The translations under genes were made by a program, and so were the position numbers. From contig QEOQ01000207.1 of NCBI GenBank assembly GCA_010279815.1, positions 468,962 to 532,961 on the forward strand: 64,000 bases of DNA, in the 5' to 3' direction. The stretch comes from Brachionus plicatilis (Eukaryota; Rotifera; Eurotatoria; Ploima; Brachionidae). Every line of letters starts with the position of its first letter. The first letter of the stretch is position 1. A model generated the notes under the pieces. That model searched no databases, had not been told where the DNA came from, and saw nothing but the letters and a program-made list of their open reading frames with translations. Below, one piece after another: positions 35,735-45,225 of this stretch.

Positions 35735-36475
35735 GGGCATTCCTTCTTTCTGCTGTCCCTCCATCTTCTAAGTAGTCCTTGCTCACACTGGCAACATATG
35801 TAGTGAAGACATTGCTTCAATCTTTCACCGGTCTTAGGCATTAAACAAATTGCACATTCCAAACATCATGATTTTGATCTTTTGCATCGCCACTTAAGTC
35901 AAATTTTCTCAGCACAATTTCTGGCTTCTTCGAATATTTATCTATATGCACGGCATATTTATTAGGTTTAGCTTCTATATTTTCCTTACAAAAAGGGTAT
36001 TCAACCAACGTCACAACTTACAAGACATTCTTTAAGGTGGCTTGCTTGGTTCCTCTACTGTATTACGACACCGCAATTGTCGCATACCATTTATTTACAC
36101 GTTTTCAAGTGAAGTTTGTATCCGATAAGGTTTAATTTTTTTTCACAAAAACCACATTCCACTTTTATTTCATTTGCTTCGTTCTCTTATCACACATATT
36201 TCCCAATGTTGCCATATTTGATGGGTACTTCTCCGTATATTGAACACTTTTTTTCCTTGTTCATTATTTCTCTTGGGAACTTCTAAATACATCGCCAGTA
36301 AAGCGAAATTTCCGAACCACTCTTGTGGAAAAGTTTTTCCAGCCACCTCCAACAGGTCAGTCATCTTGCACATTCCATATAACCATTTTTTGGGATTTGC
36401 AATTTCTTTACAAATCGATTGCCATAAATCTATACTGACTGGCTTCCGGATGACATTGTGGGCAGCTGTTTCCAA
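35735..36475 (-). pseudogene. Broken zinc-finger/RING protein gene
   Basis: Read on the minus strand from 36475: a 101-aa frame starting METAAHNVIRKPVSIDLWQS. Then, after a frameshift near 36180, CGFCEKKLNLIGYKLHLKTC (C-x2-C...H-x3-C, TRAF-type finger) and a stop. A second finger, CDNCGVV...HLKEC, is broken by a stop. Then comes KPNKYAVHIDKYSKKPEIVL. In another frame near 35866-35741 there is a full RING-HC pattern: CAIC, CLHYICCQC, CPTC. A RING finger is a ubiquitin E3 module and TRAF-type fingers bind partners. At least two stops and two frame changes make it a pseudogene unless short introns remove them. The first segment, with EWFGNFALLAMYLEVP, faintly recalls an OTU protease WG-x-EL-x-A motif, but that is speculative. 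Confidence 0.65.
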
Positions 36476-36479
36476 AGAA

Positions 36480-37315
36480 ATTTTTTAATTTTCATACTTG
36501 ATTTCCATTTTTTTTTAATTTTTAAATTTATCAATGATCCTTCACAATCAGCATCCTTTTTAAGTCACAAAATAATTTGAAATTTTTTTTAAAGTCATGA
36601 CTTGAGTTGACTTAACTCTGTGACTTTAAAACATTTATGGCATAAATTTAAATTCCATTCGTAGAACTTTAGTTCGATGCTATATTAAATTAAGATTTTA
36701 AAAAAATATCTATTATTTAAATCAAATTTAATGGAAATTATTGAATAAGATATTAAAATTTATATTAATAATCTTAATTGTGAAATTATGCTAAGATTTT
36801 CTGAGTAAACTTTTTTTATCAATAAAGGATGAAATAAAATAATGTTGTGACAAAAGACTCTACTTAATTAAACAACTTTCAAGTATTTAGGCTAAAAATT
36901 TAAGTTAATCTCCATTCAACTCAATCTTTAGTTGGATAGTTTAGGTTTTTATTTCCATTTCTGAAGTCATTCTCAGAAAGGCAATTTGAAGTTTACGATC
37001 AATTTAATTGATTGAAATTAATTGAAAAAGATTTAACAACTGTCTTTCTCTTACTATTAAAAATAAATTGTTAGGCCTTTATTTAAATTAAATAAATCAC
37101 TAATTTGAAATTAAAATTTGAATTTAGAAAAAAATTTGAATTATTGTATCAATTATTAATATCTGGATCGAAACCATCAAGCAAGCTTTCACAAAATTGA
37201 CTGCTCCAGCTCCATCGGCTCAAAAATCAACTGCTAAATCCACTTCAAGATTGAGCCGAACAGTACCAAGCGAACCCTTTTAGCCGTACCAGGTGAACCT
37301 TACTAGGCGTACCGT
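36480..37315. other. Intergenic DNA between the RING pseudogene and the RTE-like insertion
   Basis: AT-rich. At 36978-37010, GGCAATTTGAAGTTTACGATCAA resembles an end of the GGCATCTTGAAG transposon family. At 37250-37320, several short variants of GTACCAGG-GAACC repeat. Confidence 0.4.
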
Positions 37316-38032
37316 ACCAGGCTATTTATACCCTGTTAAAAAAACTAAATTAATTTTGAAAGAGTCTGAGACGAATCTTTTTTTTTTCAAAATAAATATT
37401 TAATAAACTTTTTCTCGTGTGTTTATCTGTCAAGTCACACTGTTAGTCCTTCCCCTCTCATTTTTTCATCCGGACTTGGGACCGGCAACGGTATGATTGC
37501 AACTCAACAGTCAGCAGCCAAAGTTACATATGGGACGTTCATCATAAACAGCGCCACTCATCCGAGCACTTAATGGCTGCGAACTCGGCAACTATTTAGA
37601 CTAGCTTGGAACCACAAACCAAGCGTATCTATATCTGGATACAAGCTTATCCAAACTAAAGACACTTTACTTTTTTCACTAAGGCTTTTTGGACCCAACA
37701 GACTATCATCAGCTCTAGCTTGCAAGCCTCCTCATCCCGGCCTCTATGCGCCTGCGTCATCATCACCCCTCCTCTTTTTTCACCCGGGCTTGGGGCCGGC
37801 CATGTGGGCAGAGTTAATAACAATGATTCTTTCTATTTTTTTTCCTATTAAGTGTTCTTTGGTTACTTAATTATTCGAAATTTTCTAAAATAAGTTTTTT
37901 TTTAAATTGAAAATCTGACTGAATAATTTCTTTGATACCAGGCTATTTATACCCTGTTAAAAAAACTAAATTAATTTTGAAAGAGTCTGAGACGAATCTT
38001 TTTTTTTTCAAAATAAATATTTAATAAACTTA
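37316..38032. repeat. Pair of ~95-bp direct repeats flanking the RTE-like insertion
   Basis: A stretch of about 95 bases from TACCAGGCTATTTATACCCT to AAATATTTAATAAACTT occurs at 37316-37410 and again at 37936-38031, effectively identical apart from one homopolymer. Between them lies the RTE-like block. This could be an unusually long target-site duplication, a TRIM-like terminal repeat, or a local duplication. Confidence 0.8.
37398..37880 (-). mobile_element. RTE-like LINE/SINE copy 2
   Basis: Near-identical partner of 31432-31930, in the same orientation. Differences seen: GGCCTCTATG for GGCATCTATG and GGGGCCGGCC for GGGACCGGCC. Similarity ends within a T run near 37848 and resumes weakly at CGAAATTTTCTAAAATAA. 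Confidence 0.75.
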
Positions 38033-38889
38033 AAAACTTTAAAAACCCAAAAAAATAATACGAAAACTCAGTGACAATTCATTGAGTGATGCAGGGCCAA
38101 TATAATATAAGAATGCGACGAATTTGTTAATAAACCTTAAAAAGGTCGCCCAAGGAATTAGCTGGATTAGATGGAAATTGGTTTTCCTTAAATTAGATTT
38201 TAATTTAATTATTTTGTTAATTTAATTTTAAATTTTTTTTATATATAATTTTATAAATATTATTTGAAAAAATTATTTAACAAATTTATTTAATTTTTTT
38301 CCACCACAAAAAAATTTGTGTTCACCATTTATTTCGTTCACTGTGTACGAATTATTTTTCTTTTATACTTTTACGAATTATTATTTTAACATTTTATATT
38401 TTTATTATGGATTTAATAAATAAAGTGTTAATCAGTCTCATAAGGCATGGGCACTTGCCTGTTGATTTACCTTGAAATTGAAATTGTTGTACAGTGGTGT
38501 TCCGGATTTAGTAATTTACGATAATTTTTCTAAAAATTGTAAATTTACCAAATTTTACGTAAAATATTGTAAATTTACGTCAATTTACGTAAATATATGT
38601 AAAAAAAATGTCCAAAAAATTGAAATAATTTGGCACTTTTTTAAAAAAATGAATTTTTTCCCATTTTTTACCATTTTATCCTTTAATATTTATTTTATCC
38701 TTTAATATTTATTTATTTTCCGAAAAATATTCAAAAAAATTTGATTGAATTAAATTTTATGCGGCTTATTTGAGATATTTTTTCATCTCAAATGAATTCG
38801 ATAAGATTCACATATAAATAAATAATTGAAATGTTGTTTATTTTGTTAATTGTTTATTTTTATTTTTTCCATTATTTGTAGTTAACCAT
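38033..38889. other. AT-rich spacer with a partial mariner-like MITE
   Basis: At 38491, TACAGTGGTGTTCCGGATTT begins a stretch of TTTACGTAAATTTAC-type repeats and AAAATGTCCAAAAAATTG. The same motifs occur at 48819 and 53640. The other terminus cannot be placed. Confidence 0.4.
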
Positions 38890-39054
38890 ATGATTTTTAA
38901 ATCTATCAAAAGTCATCAACCAAACACGATCCTTAAATACATAGAGTTATTAGACAGAATTTTTCCAAACAATAAAGATGAAGGAAAATTATTTTATAGT
39001 AATATTTTGTCAGATTTGGAAAATCTCATTCTAAAAAGATATTTAAGGCAATGA
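38890..39054 (+). CDS. Small hypothetical ORF or orphan exon
   Basis: A frame of 54 aa starting MIFKSIKSHQPNTILKYIEL and ending LENLILKRYLRQ, with charged, helix-like composition unlike the surrounding translated noise. It is preceded by TTTGTAG, a possible splice acceptor. No family is recognised and no upstream exon was found. It may be the end of a decayed gene. Confidence 0.25.
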   Translation: MIFKSIKSHQPNTILKYIELLDRIFPNNKDEGKLFYSNILSDLENLILKRYLRQ

Positions 39055-39453
39055 AACTTGATAACCTAAAGATGACTAGGGTTCAAACTATTCAATAGGA
39101 TGAAAAAATAGTAAAAAAAATTAATAAATTTATTTTGTTTATTTTTCAGTATTTTTCAGCGCAAAGTAAATTGGTTTCGTAGTTACATTGGAATTAGATT
39201 AAATTTATTTATTTATTAAATTCATATAAACACCAATTCAGGCGATGCATTAAAGAATAAATTAAAGTAGTTTTAAATTGAAATTAATAAAAAATAAAAA
39301 AAGTGAATAAAATTTTAGGAATTGAATAATTAGATAAATTGTCCGTTTCTGACAATTTATAATACGGTATTCAAAATTATGCATGTTACATGATTTATAC
39401 ACTTTAAAAAAGTAAAAATAAAAAATTTTTTTTTGAAATTTTGTCCAAAATTC
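39055..39453. other. Upstream flank of astacin gene 2
   Basis: AT-rich, with nothing in common with the flank of astacin gene 1 that I can see. Confidence 0.4.
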
Positions 39454-39460
39454 TATAAAA
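39454..39460 (+). promoter_or_regulatory. TATA box of astacin gene 2
   Basis: TATAAAA lies 77 bases before the ATG at 39537, close to the spacing in copy 1. Confidence 0.45.
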
Positions 39461-39536
39461 TAAAGAAAAACAATTAAATCAGGTTTTTTTTCAAATTATT
39501 TTTTATTTATTATAAGAAAGCAGTTTTTTAAACAAC

Positions 39537-40886
39537 ATGTTTTTGTTCAGACATTTAGCTCTAAAGTTTTTAAATTTTTACCTGAATGGACTTTTACTGT
39601 TAATTGTACAAACAAATCTTTTTTATTCATATCAACTTGAGTTTGATCACAATGCACCAGCTGATGTCTTTGAAAATATGGATTCAAATAAAAGAATTCT
39701 TTCGAGGGGTTATGCTCAAGATTTATTAGAAAGTCAAAAGTGGACAAATGGCATCGTACCTTACATCATTGACAAGTCGTATTCAGCTTATTCTTATTTA
39801 ATTATTCTATCTGGCATGAGAGAAATTGAGGACTCAACGAGAACAAATGGTAAAGATTGCATTAAATTTGTCCAAAGAACAACAGAAACTACATATCTTA
39901 GAATTTTCAATGGGGATGGATGTTGGTCATATGTTGGAAAACGATTTACTGGTGCTCAGAATCTTTCTTTAAAAATTCCGACTAAAGAAAGCCCTGGGTC
40001 ATGCATAAATATCGATACTGTTATTCATGAATTGCTTCATGCACTTGGCTTTAATCATGAACATCAAAGATCTGATAGAGATAAATATGTTAAAATTATT
40101 TGGGATAAAATTTATAAAAATGCCACCAGACAATTTCAGGTTTTATCAAATGGACTAGATCTTGGTTTTGGCTATGACTATAATTCAATAATGCACTACC
40201 TACCAGATGCTTTTTCGATCGATGGTTCGCCAACTATAGTTCCATTGCAAAGCGGTCTTCACCAAAACAGACAGCTGACACAAAAAGATGTAGCTGAGGT
40301 AAGAAAATTCTACAGATGTGAAATTAATACTTCTACTACTAAAAAAACCTCTATGACTCCTTCTAGGACTGCAACAAATCCTTGCAGATCTAATCCATGT
40401 CAAAATGGTGGTACCTGTCGAACAGATGGTACAGGATATTTGTGCAACTGTACCTCTGGTTGTACAGGATCAAATTGTGCCCAATGTATAGTTCAATCTA
40501 CTTCAACTATCTCTTCATATGCAGATTTTAACAATGCAGCTTGTGAATATTATAAATCCTTAAATTTATGCAATAATAGATCATATATTGGTTCAAGACC
40601 TATCAAAGAAGCATGTCCAGTAAGCTGCAATCCGCAAACAGTTTCTCCAACAACTTCAATTCCACCAGAACAAGATTTTAACAAAGAAGCATGTGAATAC
40701 TTCAGAAGTCTAGATTTATGTGGTACAAACAGTTTAATTGGAAATTTGACCATAAAACAAGCTTGCCCAATTACCTGCAATTGTTTTGATGACATTTCAG
40801 ATAGTTGTGCAATGTGGACAAATCATTGTTCACTTCTAAACACACTTCAAAACAATCCATGTAAAAAAACATGCTTGGCATGCTAA
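39537..40886 (+). CDS. Secreted astacin metalloprotease with EGF and ShKT domains, copy 2
   Basis: An intronless 449-aa frame with the same layout as copy 1: signal peptide, short propeptide, astacin domain with HELLHALGFNHEHQRSDRD and SIMHY, EGF-like domain, three ShKT-like domains. All zinc ligands, the catalytic Glu and the domain cysteines I checked are kept, so both copies look functional. Differences cluster in the propeptide and mature N-terminus, just before the zinc site (SQSRGSC versus KESPGSC), in the linker before the EGF domain (33690-33720 versus 40330-40376) and between EGF and first ShKT. A 183-nt stretch (39802-39984) is identical to copy 1. Homology starts at the ATG and ends just past the stop. 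A candidate AATAAA lies at 41011-41016. Confidence 0.93.
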   Translation: MFLFRHLALKFLNFYLNGLLLLIVQTNLFYSYQLEFDHNAPADVFENMDSNKRILSRGYAQDLLESQKWTNGIVPYIIDKSYSAYSYLIILSGMREIEDSTRTNGKDCIKFVQRTTETTYLRIFNGDGCWSYVGKRFTGAQNLSLKIPTKESPGSCINIDTVIHELLHALGFNHEHQRSDRDKYVKIIWDKIYKNATRQFQVLSNGLDLGFGYDYNSIMHYLPDAFSIDGSPTIVPLQSGLHQNRQLTQKDVAEVRKFYRCEINTSTTKKTSMTPSRTATNPCRSNPCQNGGTCRTDGTGYLCNCTSGCTGSNCAQCIVQSTSTISSYADFNNAACEYYKSLNLCNNRSYIGSRPIKEACPVSCNPQTVSPTTSIPPEQDFNKEACEYFRSLDLCGTNSLIGNLTIKQACPITCNCFDDISDSCAMWTNHCSLLNTLQNNPCKKTCLAC

Positions 40887-41855
40887 ATTTTTTTAATTTT
40901 TGAATTTATTTTTATTTAAAAATATAATTTTTCAAAAATTTTCACAGTTTTTAAAAAAATCTAATTTTTTGCATTTTTTTTCGTATCATTAATTGATACA
41001 ATTATTTTTAAATAAAACATTTTCATTTTAGATTAAAATGTTATTTTTAAGTTGATTAAGTGCTTGATTTGTAGATTTTTTGGGTTTAGTGAAGTCAAAA
41101 TTTGGGACAAAGAACAAAAACAAAAATTTTAAAATGAAATAACTTTTTACTATGAGTTTAAAAATTTTTCTGCAAAATGAAAAGAATCGTTTATGTGAAT
41201 TTTTAATTTAGTTTTTTTTAATAATTGTAATATGTGGGAATTTTATCTAATTTTTTAAGAAGAAAACAAAAATTTGTATTTTTATTCAAGTTTTTAAGTA
41301 TCCGAACTAAATTTATCTTTAAAGAATACCTTAATTTTTTGAAATTTTTCTGAGCAACGGTACAGACTTTTAATATTGCTTTTTAACTCTTTTTTCTTCT
41401 CTTGATTATCAACTGAGAATACAGAATGTGTTTAGAATAAAAAAATCATCCCATTTTTGATTGAAAGATTAATTTTTGTTTGTAAATACTTTTAGCAAAA
41501 ATAATAATAAATAGGTAAGTGTGTGCAAAAACAAAAAGACAATAAAAGTCTTTCACTGTTTTCGTAGAGTGTTATACTTGAAATTGATCCAGTTTATTTT
41601 CTTCACTTTTTACCTTTTGAAAAATGTTTATTTAATTTGAAAGCAGTTGTTGTCACTTAAGGACTTTAACAAATATGATATGTAACCAGTAAGAATGTCA
41701 ATGATGATGATGTTGCAAAAATTTCTTTTTTTTAAGATTTTTTTATTAAAAAAGACTAATTATTTAATGTAACTTTTTTATACGATATTTTTTATCTAGT
41801 GCAATTGAATTAGATAAATTGAAGAAGAAAAATATCCGAGTGTCGCTTCTTTTTT
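40887..41855. other. Intergenic DNA after astacin gene 2
   Basis: Contains the 3' UTR and an AATAAA at 41011-41016. The rest is AT-rich with nothing recognised. Confidence 0.4.
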
Positions 41856-42135
41856 CTCGATCCATGCATCCAATTTCGATTTAAAAATATTCAACTTTTT
41901 TGCGCTAAACGATACTTCTTTTATTCATTCCATATATTTGAGACTCTATTAGCGAAGAAGTGAAACCTTGAAGGTCAGTTTTCACCTGTTCACGGCCCAT
42001 AGATTACCCCTTTTTTAAACTCGACAAGTTCTCCTCGAGATCTTCTCGAAATTAAGTCTGTCAGACCAAATTCACGTAAGCGTATCGGATAAGCTTTATA
42101 CATAGAACTAACTTATTTGCTCTACGTTGGATCTT
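41856..42135 (-). mobile_element. LINE C-terminal fragment
   Basis: On the minus strand it encodes, across several frames, IEKIQRRANKLV, then DLISRRSRGELVEFKKG, then RFHFFANRVSNIWNE, then LNIFKSKLDAWIE. This is the order of CR1/Jockey-type LINE pol ends. Stops and frameshifts show it is dead. It lies just 3' of the next LINE fragment in the same orientation. Confidence 0.75.
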
Positions 42136-42139
42136 TTCG

Positions 42140-43175
42140 ATCATTTAAATAATATATTAATAATAATAATAAGGTCAGAGAATAAAGATGACAATCAATC
42201 ATCTTTAAACGGAGCAAAATGATTAGTTGCGCTATAGTAACCTGTAAAGTCTTTTCTTAACAAAAAATAATTGTCTAGTTTATTTTTAAATCCGTTTAGA
42301 GAGCATTGTGAAGTTTTGTTCAAATGGTTCAAAAAGTTTAAGAAAAAAGTTCTAAATTGAAATTTTTCGATGAATTAAAAAAATTTGCTCCTGTAAAATA
42401 TGTAACAATGTGTAACAAAAGTTGTTACACCAAGTAGCCTTGAAAATAAATTCTGAAAGTTTTCTTTAAATTAATCATCTACTTTTAAAATCAATCGAAT
42501 TTAAGACAATTTATTTGTCTTTGTAAAAAAAGAAGTTTTATTTGCAATATTTTAAAATTTTTTTTAGTGTTTAATTTTAAATTTCGAAATTTTTATTTCA
42601 AAACCAACTTAACATTCATTCAGTTATTTTGGAAAATCAATAATTGGTTAATTGAAATTTTTTTTTTTGTTTTTTTTTTAGCAGGTCCTGTAACATTTTT
42701 TGTTACATCATGTGCTAAATTTTATTTTATCACTTCATTCCATTCAAAACATATACGAATTTAAGATTTTGAACTGAACTTTTTGAACGAAACTTCACAA
42801 TGCTCGTTTAGAGTTGTTTGTTCCATCACCTCTCTTGGTAATCTGTTCCATTCATTTGTTACTCCGTTTGTAAAAAATTTTAATCTCGTATTACAATTTC
42901 TAGCCAGTTGATTCTCAAAACCAAAACCACGACTTCTTGTTTCATAATGTTCTGTCATTTTAGCCAACGGATAATGCCACTCAACCTTGTCAAAGTTTTT
43001 AACAATTTTAAATTGTTCTATCAAATCAGCCCTTAGCCTTCTTTCTTCAAGCGTGGTAAGTTTTAAATTGCAGAGGCGCTCTTTATAGCCTAAGCTCATA
43101 AACTCTCCAATTAATTTAGTTGCCCTTCTTTGTACACCTTCTATACTCACTATGTCTTTTTTCAACCTTGCTGGC
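42140..43175 (-). mobile_element. LINE 3' end with TTATTA tail
   Basis: The minus-strand frame 43165-42761 encodes VQRRATKLIGEF, LTTLEERRLRADLIEQFKIV, ETRSRGFGFENQL and FFTNGVTNEWNRLPREV, the LINE pol C-terminus. Downstream is a 3' UTR ending in a TTATTATTATTATTA tail at 42150-42172. Part of the UTR (42200-42270) matches the remnant at 3760-3830. The insertion is 5'-truncated and joined to another LINE at about 43175-43210. Confidence 0.8.
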
Positions 43176-43209
43176 TTGCTTGGGAGACGACTTACTAAGG
43201 AAGCTGATG

Positions 43210-43565
43210 TCTATGAGGAATAATGGCCTCGTTACATCGGGGCTCCGGGACTTCCAGGTCCACCAGGATACTTCCATGCCTCGAGCCTGTTCTTGAACTG
43301 GTTTACAGTCGAGACTATCTCAGGTAGCTTTTTCGACTCTCTGATGACGCGATTCGTGAAAAAGCTTTCTTTCTGGGTGCAGTTGGTAGGTGTTTGGACT
43401 GAGAGACGCCTCTTTTTTCCTCTAATACGCTGGTCTGGTTTGGGTTGTGGTTTTGGTTGCTAATCTTTGTACTTTCTCAAGAATGTTGCTCTCCCTGATA
43501 GTGTAGGGGGACCAGACCAAAGCTGCATACTGCTGCAAGTGGAACCTGGCATATGCGCAGTATAA
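43210..43565 (-). mobile_element. Second LINE C-terminal fragment, different family
   Basis: The minus strand reads ARFHLQQYAALVWSPYTI, then in another frame KKRRLSVQTPTNC, FFTNRVIRESKKLPEIV and FKNRLEAWKYPGGPGSPGAP before a stop at about 43223. These are LINE pol end motifs with frameshifts. The Pro/Gly-rich terminus is a lineage mark that separates it from the other two fragments here. Confidence 0.75.
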
Positions 43566-43587
43566 GCATAGTAAAATTTTTGAACAA

Positions 43588-43774
43588 TTTCAAGCGCTCA
43601 ATCTTACTCAAACATTTTTAGATGCGCAATTAAATTTCATCGCAGATTTTTAATTTTTTTAATATTTCAAAGCTTTATTTTTAAACTTTTGAAAAAGGAT
43701 TGTAATTTCTAAAAATGCAATGAAATTTAATTGCGCATTTAAAAATTTTTGAGCAAAATTGAGCGCTTGAAATT
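43588..43774. mobile_element. Foldback element adjoining the large palindrome
   Basis: Arms TTTCAAGCGCTCAATCTTAC... (from 43588) and ...AAAATTGAGCGCTTGAAATT (to about 43774) are inverted, about 60 bases each, with ATGCGCAATTAAATTTCATYGCA in both. No clear target duplication was identified. Confidence 0.7.
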
Positions 43775-43778
43775 TGAT

Positions 43779-44634
43779 AGGTATTGTCAAAAAAAAAAAT
43801 TTTGATCTCACCCCCCTCAAAGATAGAAAAAAAAACAAAAGTTAGTTACCTTTGAGCTAAAATATCTCATGTTCTAATAGACATAACCTTATTAATATAT
43901 ATATTCTGAAAGCAAATAGTCTCATCAACAAAATGGTGTATTAATTTAATCTATTATTTTACCAATAGATCGATATTTTGGCAAAAAATGGTAAAAAAAT
44001 GGTATTTTTTCACTATTTTTGTATCTAGTCCGCGGTTTACCCCCCGACCCCTACTTTTTTATACAGATTCTGAAACTAGAGAAAATTCTGAACAAAATGT
44101 TGGGAACACTTTTTTTATTTATTGAATTTAAAGCCAAAAAAAAATTAGAAAACTAATTATTTAACAAAAATTAAATTAAGTATTGAAAACATTTTACTAA
44201 TTTGACATTTAATTTACATAATAAAAAATTATGATTATTCAAAAATTAGATTCAAACTCATTTTATTCAATTTTTTTTTGGCTTTAAATTCAATAAATAA
44301 AAAAAGTGTTCCCAACATTTTGTTCAGAATTTTCTCTAGTTTCAGAATCTGTATAAAAAAGTAGGGGTCGGGGGGTAAACCGCGGACTAGATACAAAAAT
44401 AGTGAAAAAATACCATTTTTTTACCATTTTTTGCCAAAATATCGATCTATTGGTAAAATAATAGATTAAATTAATACACCATTTTGTTGATGAGACTATT
44501 TGCTTTCAGAATATATATATATTAATAAGGTTATGTCTATTAGAACATGAGATATTTTAGCTCAAAGGTAACTTTTGTTTTTTTTTCTATCTTTGAGGGG
44601 GGTGAGATCAAAATTTTTTTTTTTGACAATACCT
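43779..44634. mobile_element. 856-bp near-perfect palindrome
   Basis: Left arm about 43779-44150 (starting AGGTATTGTCAAAAAAAA) and right arm about 44265-44634 (ending GACAATACCT) are inverted copies. I see only single-base and homopolymer-length differences, plus a short indel near GTTAGTTACC/GGTAAC. The spacer is about 115 bases. Both arms carry CTAGTCCGCGGTTTACCCCC and GATTCTGAAACTAGAGAAAA. There is no open frame and no target duplication at the outer ends. It could be a large foldback transposon or a recent inverted duplication. Confidence 0.85.
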
Positions 44635-45225
44635 AAAAAATCATTTTTTCTAGGTTTTCAAGTATGCAGATTAATATTTTAAAGTCGGTTTGCCAAAATT
44701 CAGATAGTGCTGTAGTTTTGCTCCGCGCGAACCTTATATTTAGCTAATGTTTAATTTTCTCTCAATTAAAATTAAGCTTTGAATAAATTTATACAAATGA
44801 TAAATATTTATCGTTAAGATTTTAATTATTCAAGTCATTTGACTCGTTTTGCTACTTGTGGTCTTAAGTTTTTAATCTGTATTGAACTGACTTATACATA
44901 TCCATGATTTAAGGTTAACAATTAAGCTAAAAATTCAATGCTTGATATAAAAAAAATTGAAAACTTTTGTATTCAATCTAATGATCATAAAATATTGAGA
45001 AACGAAAAGGAGTATAAAAGAAAATTTAAAATCTATCATCTTCTCCTTTACTAACCTTCAACAGTCTCAAATATAAAAAGTTACTCTTGAACATTTCCCA
45101 AATAAAATTTTTGTAAAATAAAAAAAAAATGTCAAAAATTCAAAAAATTTATTAAATAAACATAAATAAAAAATAATTAATTTTTGATTATTTATAACGG
45201 AAAATTATTTTTATTAAACTAATTT
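44635..45225. other. 3' flank of the 45226-47230 gene
   Basis: AT-rich. On the minus strand AATAAA is read at 45153-45148, about 75 bases after the stop codon, and is the likely poly(A) signal. Confidence 0.4.

Noticed and set aside
31432..40886. One segmental duplication covering the RTE-like element plus the astacin gene
   Set aside because: The distance from element to gene differs (about 1.0 kb versus 1.7 kb) and the DNA between them is not alike. Two independent events fit better.
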